Below the pieces are notes generated by a model. The model was not told the DNA's origin, ran no database searches, and saw only the letters and a program-made list of their open reading frames with translations. A stretch of 64,000 nucleotides of DNA from Malania oleifera (taxonomy: Eukaryota; Streptophyta; Magnoliopsida; Santalales; Ximeniaceae), in assembly GCF_029873635.1 (NCBI RefSeq), contig NC_080426.1:53706093-53770092 (forward strand), given 5' to 3'. The translations under genes were made by a program, and so were the position numbers. Shown piece by piece: positions 57,457 to 64,000 of the stretch (position 1 is the stretch's first letter; each line of letters opens with the position of its first letter).

Positions 57457-59470
57457 TGTTGACCTTATAGGTTATACCCTGTTTTGATTATGAAAAATAT
57501 TGTGGTATTTGATGACTTTCAAGTTTGTGTGTAGGATTATACTAACCTGGATCACATTGATAACATGTGGTAACTTGAAGAAAAGGAAGACCCCGACATA
57601 TTTATTTGTTGTAATTTCTATTTAGGTCTGTAATTTTTAATTAAGAAAAGGTCTGTAATAATGCATATCATACATATAGGAACTAATAAGCTCAAGACCA
57701 TAAAATGACCTTAGGATTCGATCGACCAACGCCAGGTTTTTGGCCTTAGATAGACCTTAGGTTCCCACACTTTAAATGCACAAGACCTCACTTAACTCAT
57801 ATATTTTTTGGGGTAAATTTAAATTGAAGAATGGACCTTAGGCATAAAATCAGTGTGTTTGGGCGACCGAATAGTTGTGTTCAAAACACTTTGGGTGACC
57901 GAACCATTGAAAGGTCAAAAAGTTGACCTAACTTAGGGCGACCAAACCAAAAAGGACTCACTGTCCTCAGCCAACCGAACTCGTACGCTCACCTTTTCCC
58001 CCAACTCGGGCGCCTAAACTCTACATTCAAAATACCCTCGGGCGATTGAACATGTGAGTTCGGTAAACTCAACTCTATACCAAGTGACCGAACCACGGAC
58101 AGAATAAAAATCGCCTTGGTTCAACCACCCAAAGTTCTCACCGGGCACCCAAACTTCAAAATTGTCTTTTCCTATTTTGAGTGTTTGGCGACCGAACCTA
58201 AAATTTGGGTGACTGAAACTCTCAGGTTGCTTAATTTTTAATTGCCGTAACTTGGGTTAATTAAGGGTAAAATGGTTTAAAACAAATTTAATTATCCCTT
58301 CTATGTCCCAACAGTCATATTTTTGGTAGAGGCTATATATATACCCTCATTTGCAATAATTAGTAAGTGATTAGGGATTTTAATTAGCAAATTTCCTCTA
58401 AATTTTTTAGGGCCCTATTTCTTCATAAAAACCCTATGCACTCATATACTATCCTTCTTTTGAGAAATCCAAGCCTTGTGAGTGTTTATCAATTGTTCTA
58501 GTGTGCTAAAAACCTTCATTGGTTTATTGCATATTTGATTTTTGGATTGAGGGTTTAGCTAGGTTTTTCCATCGATTTTATTTAATAAATCTTTGTATGG
58601 GAAAACCTTATAGCTAAGTGAGTCTTTGCATTATTATTGCAAGACTCATTAGGCTTTTATTTTGTGTGTGCAAAATATTTTTCACAAGCTATTTTCAAAT
58701 ATCTCTTATGCTTGATCATTAAGAAAATATTCTTGAGATATTTTGATTGCTATTGGTTGAAGTCTTTGAAACCCTAGATTGTTATTAAGTTATAATTTTA
58801 TACAACTTTCAAAGATTAGCTTATTGATACACTCTGGTGCTAGATTGAATATAGACATCATCTTGAGTGTTGCTTACACACATACATCACTGAGCTTATA
58901 GTTCCTATATTATTGATGTGCATTGATTAATTTTTATTGGTACATATCTGCTTATCGGAGTAGCATTATATTGTACACGGTTTGTATCGTAATTCGGTTG
59001 TATTCCAGGCATAGCCTAAGAGGGCGTTAATCTAGCTCGTAAGGATGGGTAAGGCCTTTTCCGCCCGCAAGGAGAATTCGTAAAGGTTGAGGTAAGCCTT
59101 GTGCTAATTTACCTGGTTGTATTAGGTGCCACTCCACTTGTTAAGTGAGCCTTAGTGGAATCCTTGTGCTTGTGAGCCAAGGCGAGGACATAGGCAGTAT
59201 TGGTCGAACCCCGATAATATTTCTTGTGTCATATTTAATTTCTGGACTTAAATTTACGCACTTGAATGTTATTTTAATTATGATGAATGGTTCAAAATTA
59301 CTAAGATTGCTTCAATTGCTTTACATTCTCACTCAGTTTGATACTAGCTGAATTGGTTAATGCTTAGACGGACCCTAGGTTGGGAAATACTGATTGTGAT
59401 TTGAATTTGACCTAAGAAAGTTTTAAATTTCCAATTCACCTCCCCTCTTGGGAATACACCAAAGCTAACA
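57457..59470 (+). mobile_element. Solo LTR G nested in gypsy LTR F, TSD AGGGT
   Basis: TGTTGACCTTATAGGTTATACC to CCAAAGCTAACA, 2014 bp, flanked by perfect AGGGT duplications (57452-57456, 59471-59475). The TATA-like GGCTATATATATACCC is near 58331. The array of GGGCGACCGAACC-like motifs is at 57715-58230. The GGCGAGGACATAGG...GGTCGAACCCCG block is at 59180-59212 and AATTCACCTCCCCTCTTGGG near the end. There is no internal region. Confidence 0.9.
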
Positions 59471-59968
59471 AGGGTTTTGTGTTTCTAAAGTCAAGTGGCA
59501 ACATCATCTATAAATTGATTTGAGGTTGCTTCTCCACAAAGAATTCATTTTACCTTCATTTTCTCTCTCTAAAAACGTCTTTCTTTTCCTTCTCTCTAAG
59601 ATTTTGGCCTGATTCAACACGAATCAACAAACGGAAACCTCTACGGTGTTCTAGGGGAGATTCTCTACAAATCTAGTAGAGCAAATTTCTAAACTGAGCT
59701 TTTCAGGCATCGCTCCAAAGTTGAGGTAAGGGTTAGGATTCTTAATTTTTGGGAGTTTAAACGTTTATTCGAGGTTTATGAGTTGAGAAAATATTGAAAT
59801 AGTAGATTATTTGGGGTTTATTTGATTAAACTAGGGTTTTTGATTAATGGTTCGGGTGAGCGCCGCAGGCATCATTTTGGGATCCTTGCCGGCGTAATTC
59901 AAGAAATCAGGTAAGAGGAATATATTAAATCAGGGTTTTGAGGAAATAATCAGTGAAAATTGAAATGT

Positions 59969-60025
<57 letters not shown>

Positions 60026-60026
60026 T
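59969..60026. repeat. TA/TG compound microsatellite in LTR F
   Basis: A TA run (about 59970-59988) passes into a TG run up to about 60022. Confidence 0.9.
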
Positions 60027-60952
60027 TTTTCACATGAGTTTTGAAAAGCCAACCATTTGAATTGTAAATTTCTAAGCCTAGGACTGTGCTACTATATTTG
60101 TGAAAATGGAAAGTTAAAATGACAGATTTTATGGTTAACTGTGTAAGAAATTAAATGAATATTTTTAGTATATAAACGACGATTATGGGTTGGCTTATTT
60201 TCAGTGAATGTATGAATATATGTGGTTAAATTGTGTGGCATGAGTAAAATAAAGTTTGTGTGTTGAACTATGATATATGTATGAGATGCAGGAAATAATG
60301 GAAATGCATTGAGAATTAAAATGTGATATGATTTAATTTGCATGTGCTTGGTAATGTTAGATTACAATGTATGGTTTGAGAACTCCGGTGGATCAGAAAA
60401 GGGCACAATACTATTGCGGATATGTATGGTAGCGCTAGTGCACCCACACGTCTTAGAGAGAGTGTGGAGACGGGATGGTCGATTGTGCTGGGAAGGGTAG
60501 AGTCCCCTTAGAGTCTAGACTAGTATGGGAATAGCCGATCAGAGTTACAGACTGTAGAATGTGGCTGATTTAACTTTGGAGGGCCGATCAAGGTTAAGTC
60601 CAGCCTTCGAGCCACATAACCCGTCATGGGGCGGAAGCATGACTATGATTTTTCACCTGTATAAAGAGTTTTAAACCCATAATTCTTAATTTAACCATTG
60701 ATAATATGAGAACAGAAGATATAGAAATAGCATATATAGGGACAACGGATATAAGAATAGCAGACGAGAATGATATCAAAACATAATATGTGAAAGCAGA
60801 CATGAATATTCGAATGAGAAATGTAGAGTATGAATGCGAATGTGAAAAGTGAAATGTGAAGTGAATAATACATAGATAATGAATAAATTATAAAGAAAGA
60901 AATGTATTATATATTGTATTATAGTATGTATTTGAGGCAAAGTATACACTCC

Positions 60953-61420
60953 ACCTAAGGGCTTGTTGAGAAAGGCGAGTGCCCTGATAGGTATCAGATG
61001 TAGCTGTGGGCTGCATAATGTACTAGGGCAGAGAGAAGTTACTTGTATGGGCTGGTAATCTTCCCTATTCTCGGGAACTTCTATCAAAAAACCTTTGCGT
61101 GAATGTGTGAGTACGAGATAAACTAACCACTTGAGGGCTTACTGAGTAAGGTAAGTGCCCTGGTATGCTTCAGTTGTGACCGTAGGTTGCTTAAGGTATC
61201 AAAGCAGAGAAGTGCTGCTTGTATGGGTAGGTAATCACCCCTATCCTTGAGAACTCTCATTGGTAAAATACCTTACATGTGTTTGAGTAGGAATAGAGAA
61301 TGATTTCACAATTGTGGGTTCATTTGAAAATAATGAATATATATATATACATATACCTTGCATGTGTTGGAGTAGGAATAGAGAATGATTTCATAATTGT
61401 GGGTTCATTTGAAAATAATG

Positions 61421-61440
<20 letters not shown>
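60953..61440. repeat. Two tandem duplications in gypsy LTR F (176 bp and 85 bp)
   Basis: GGGCTTGTTGAG at 60959 and GGGCTTACTGAG at 61135 begin two ~176-bp units (GAGTGCCCTG / AAGTGCCCTG, TTACTTGTATGGG / TGCTTGTATGGG). ACCTTACATGTGTTTGAG at 61270 and ACCTTGCATGTGTTGGAG at 61355 begin two 85-bp units that end in TA runs. LTR I has the first block only once (about 1000-1130). Confidence 0.75.
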
Positions 61441-61452
<12 letters not shown>

Positions 61453-61913
61453 TATGTTGTACTTAAACCTCATGATTTTCACACACTGATTTAATGTATT
61501 CCATCCTTACTGAGATGTGTCTCACCCGATAGTTGAATTTTATCTTTTTCAGGACCTTTGCGTCATCGAACTTAGTGAGCTCGGGACTAGTATAGCATTT
61601 TTGAAAGAAAGAGAGGGTATAAACTTTGGTTATAATATTTGGGGATTGTAATATATTTATGTTTTTAGATCTGTGAATATTTTTGAATACTAGATGATGG
61701 TATATACTTTTGGGATTATATAGGTAGAAACTCTGGTATATTATGGAAGAATTGTTATTATTTCCACTGCGTAATTGATATGGAGCCAAGAACAGGTAAA
61801 CAGAACACATGGCACCTGGGCCCCACTTGGCGGGTTTAGGGCGTCATAAGGTGGCATCAGAGTTATATTTCAAATAACAGTTGGTACCCTAGTTTCAGGT
61901 TTGGGGCACTGCA

Positions 61914-63147
61914 ATAGGTGTTTTTCTAAAAAATAATTTTGAAATAGTTGAAACTGATGTATATGATAAAACACTTGAAATTAGATTTAGTCCGAATAAA
62001 TATTTCTCCAAAAATATTTTTTAATGAAAAGTGTAGGAGAACCTAGGGTTTTTGATTTCAAATAATTTTTGCCTAAATAAATGTAAGAGACCTTTCAAGC
62101 AAAGATATGTAGATGAAAATATGCTCAAGGTACTCTTAACCTACCCAAAGATTTTCTTAAAGGTATATTTCAAAATAAATGTAGAAGTCTAGGGTATTTG
62201 CTTAAGAAGAATTTTTGCAATAAACAACAAGATGAACTTATGAATCTTGCAATGGAGATGCAAACAGATTCACAAGCTATAAAAGGTTTCTCAAAAAATG
62301 TATATATCAATAAAGAATATGTGGAGAAACACAAATTTTACTTTCAGGAAATGATTTTAAAAAAGAAAAGAATAAAAAAGAGTAAATGATTTTTGATATG
62401 AAAAATGAATGCTCTCTTCAAAAGATTTTCAAAATGATAAGTGTAAGAGAGTATAAATTAATAAAGCATACAAATATTTTTAGAGGACTTCCAATATTAT
62501 CATTAGTTGATAAAAGAGTTATGAGGGGCTATTTATAGAGTTCTTAAAAAATATGACTGTTTGGGACACAAAAGGAATAATTAAAATTGCTTAATTACAA
62601 ATTAAACACGTTTTTGTACTAAAAATTTGGGTAACCCGAGAGGGTCGATCGACTGACGACATCGTCAATCGGCTGACCTAAACCAAAAAATCAAATTTAT
62701 TTGAGACTCAATCGACTGAGCAAATCGCCAGTGGGCTGACCAAAGGCGATTCCGAACCCTTCATTAGTTGGTCGATTGTCCACAAGAGCTGGTCGGCCGA
62801 GGGAACATTGTTGGTGGATTGGGACAATTTTGTTCTAGAAATGCCGGTCGGTTTGAGGAATGCAAAAAGCCAAGTTCTAAGGTCGATCAACTGTGAAAAT
62901 TTAATTAAAAAAATGATTGATCAACTAAGCCTCGTCAAACTTTGACTTTTGGCCTAAGGCATGGTCGGTCGACTGAGCCAATTTGAACAAGAGAGGGTCG
63001 GTTGATAAAGGTCATCTTAAAACCTAAGATTAGCCTTGATTTTGACCTTAAATTCATTTAGAAACTTTTGTAAATGTTTAACAAATAATGTGAAAGGTTT
63101 TTCGTGAAAAAAGTTGGTTCCCTAAGGTTAGTCTATGGTCCTATTTA
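61914..63147 (-). mobile_element. D-like LTR fragment, truncated at both ends
   Basis: Collinear with 43661-44872 of LTR D from ATAGGTGTTTTTCT to CTATGGTC, with substitutions and small indels. It includes the motif array (62640-63010: GGTCGATCGACTGACG, TCGGTCGACTGAGCC and others) but lacks both LTR ends. It begins 68 bases after the end of gypsy LTR F. It may be what is left of the 5' LTR of element D. Confidence 0.75.
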
Positions 63148-63430
63148 ACAAATATATTATTTTGCCTTTGCCCCTCTGGCTCCCTCTTTGCTTACCTTCC
63201 TATTTATAAAAAAATAAACCCTAAAGCTCCTTCTTTTCTTTTTTTTTTTTCTTTTTTTTTCCTTTTTATGGTAATAATAAATAAATAATAATATATTAAT
63301 AACAATAATAATAGTAATGTAATAATGATAAGATTTGAGAATAATGATAAAACTAAAAATAATTATAGTTAAGTAATAATAAAATATAAATAATAAGAAT
63401 GATAAAAATAATAAAAAAAATAATAGTAAA

Positions 63431-63516
<86 letters not shown>

Positions 63517-63735
63517 TATAGTATATAGTAACCCCTTTGTTTTATTTGGCTTGGGCAAAAATAGGGTGTCTACTGCTACTACTCTTTGTAGGTTTTGTTG
63601 CTTCAATGTGACGGTAGGAACTCTCCTATGTTTTTTTTGTAACAACAAGCCTGTAAAGATAAAAGACACCTTTTTTAGTCAGGCCATATAACTCCCTGTG
63701 ACTTTTAGATTAATCAACTATTATTTGTTTTTGCC
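63148..63735. repeat. AT-rich segment with long TAA microsatellite
   Basis: 63236-63265 is a poly-T/CT tract; about 63270-63420 is imperfect AAT/ATA repeat; 63430-63515 is a near-perfect (TAA)n run of about 28 units. The Ile-rich minus-strand ORF over it is an artefact. No gene is seen. Confidence 0.85.
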
Positions 63736-63739
63736 AACC

Positions 63740-64000
63740 AGGGATGATTTGCACTGAATGTAAGAATCCAATCAGAAGTACATAGTGAGGTATTGCACTG
63801 AATGTAAGAATCCAGGTTCAGCTACACAAGGATGGCTTGCTATGAATGTAAGAATCCGAGCCATAGCAAATGCGATGATTCGAGCCATAGGATATAATGA
63901 TGGCTTGCTGCGAATGTAAGAATCTGAGCCGTAGCAGATACAATGATACGCGCCATAGGACACAATGATGGCTTTCTGCGAATGTAAGAATTTGAACTGT
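63740..64000. repeat. 68-bp tandem array running off the window end
   Basis: Units start GATGGCTTGC at 63831, 63899 and (as GATGGCTTTC) 63967, exactly 68 bases apart. Each contains GAATGTAAGAATC and GAGCCATAG or GAGCCGTAG variants. Two shorter related pieces (GCACTGAATGTAAGAATCCA, near 63751 and 63794) precede it. The array continues beyond 64000. Confidence 0.8.

Larger units (their letters stand above)
57015..61846 (+). mobile_element. Gypsy-type LTR F, split by solo LTR G
   Basis: Starts TGTAGGGACCTGAACCC after a polypurine tract and ends TTTAGGGCGTCA, before TAAGGTGGCATCAGAGTT, a primer-site-like sequence. Without LTR G it is about 2.8 kb. It contains GTTGACGGTTTC-type motifs (57105-57250), CT-rich leader stretches, GTGAGCGCCGCAGGC (59855) and two tandem duplications (60953-61305 and 61270-61440). 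Related to LTR I at 404-2585. A polypurine tract upstream and a primer site downstream of the same LTR imply a shared or recombined LTR. Confidence 0.65.

Noticed and set aside
63157-63669. 170-codon minus-strand ORF, Ile-rich
   Set aside because: It is the translation of a TAA microsatellite and flanking T-rich sequence, without domain features.
1-64000. tRNA or rRNA genes
   Set aside because: The only tRNA-like signals are the 12-15 base primer binding sites of retroelements; no cloverleaf or rRNA sequence was recognised by eye.

Overview
The window is nuclear DNA of a flowering plant, most likely a eudicot with a repeat-rich genome. It is AT-rich. It holds one host gene with GT-AG introns, many long-terminal-repeat (LTR) retrotransposons primed by initiator Met-tRNA, L1-type LINE fragments and abundant microsatellites. 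There are no bacterial features. The species cannot be fixed from the sequence.

Layout. 1-2585: 5' end of a minus-strand Ty3/gypsy element (leader, primer binding site, truncated LTR). 2586-10464: a minus-strand Ty1/copia element of Sirevirus type (element A) with gag, protease, integrase, reverse transcriptase, RNase H and an extra ORF3, all decayed; it keeps only its 5' LTR. 10465-20183: a second Sirevirus-type element (B) with gag and ORF3 but no pol; its left LTR carries an inverted segment and its right LTR holds a nested solo LTR (H). 20184-24176: intergenic DNA with minor repeats. 24177-26362: a different copia lineage (J), with pol remnants beside two head-to-head LTRs.

28078-37913: the only host gene recognised, an EDR4-like zinc-ribbon protein (DUF3133 family) on the plus strand. 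It has five exons and predicts 911 aa. Its fourth intron is about 5.76 kb because a LINE with a 13-bp target-site duplication and a second LINE fragment lie inside it. The 18-residue C-terminus lies beyond these insertions.

37914-42354: downstream intergenic DNA. 42355-42840: a LINE endonuclease fragment. 42987-63147: a nest of long-LTR elements. The 3' LTR and internal part of element D are interrupted by solo LTR E and by the complete non-autonomous element C (48169-56746, 5-bp target duplication TGCAA). A gypsy LTR (F) follows, itself split by solo LTR G (target duplication AGGGT), and then a D-like LTR fragment. The window ends in a TAA microsatellite and a 68-bp tandem array.

Most notable pattern: the upstream (U3) part of each Sirevirus-type LTR carries an array of short CG-centred palindromic motifs. 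The motif differs between elements. In A and B the same element-specific motif recurs inside the element, just upstream of ORF3, which suggests that ORF3 has its own U3-like promoter. B and C lack pol and look like non-autonomous dependants of A-like elements.
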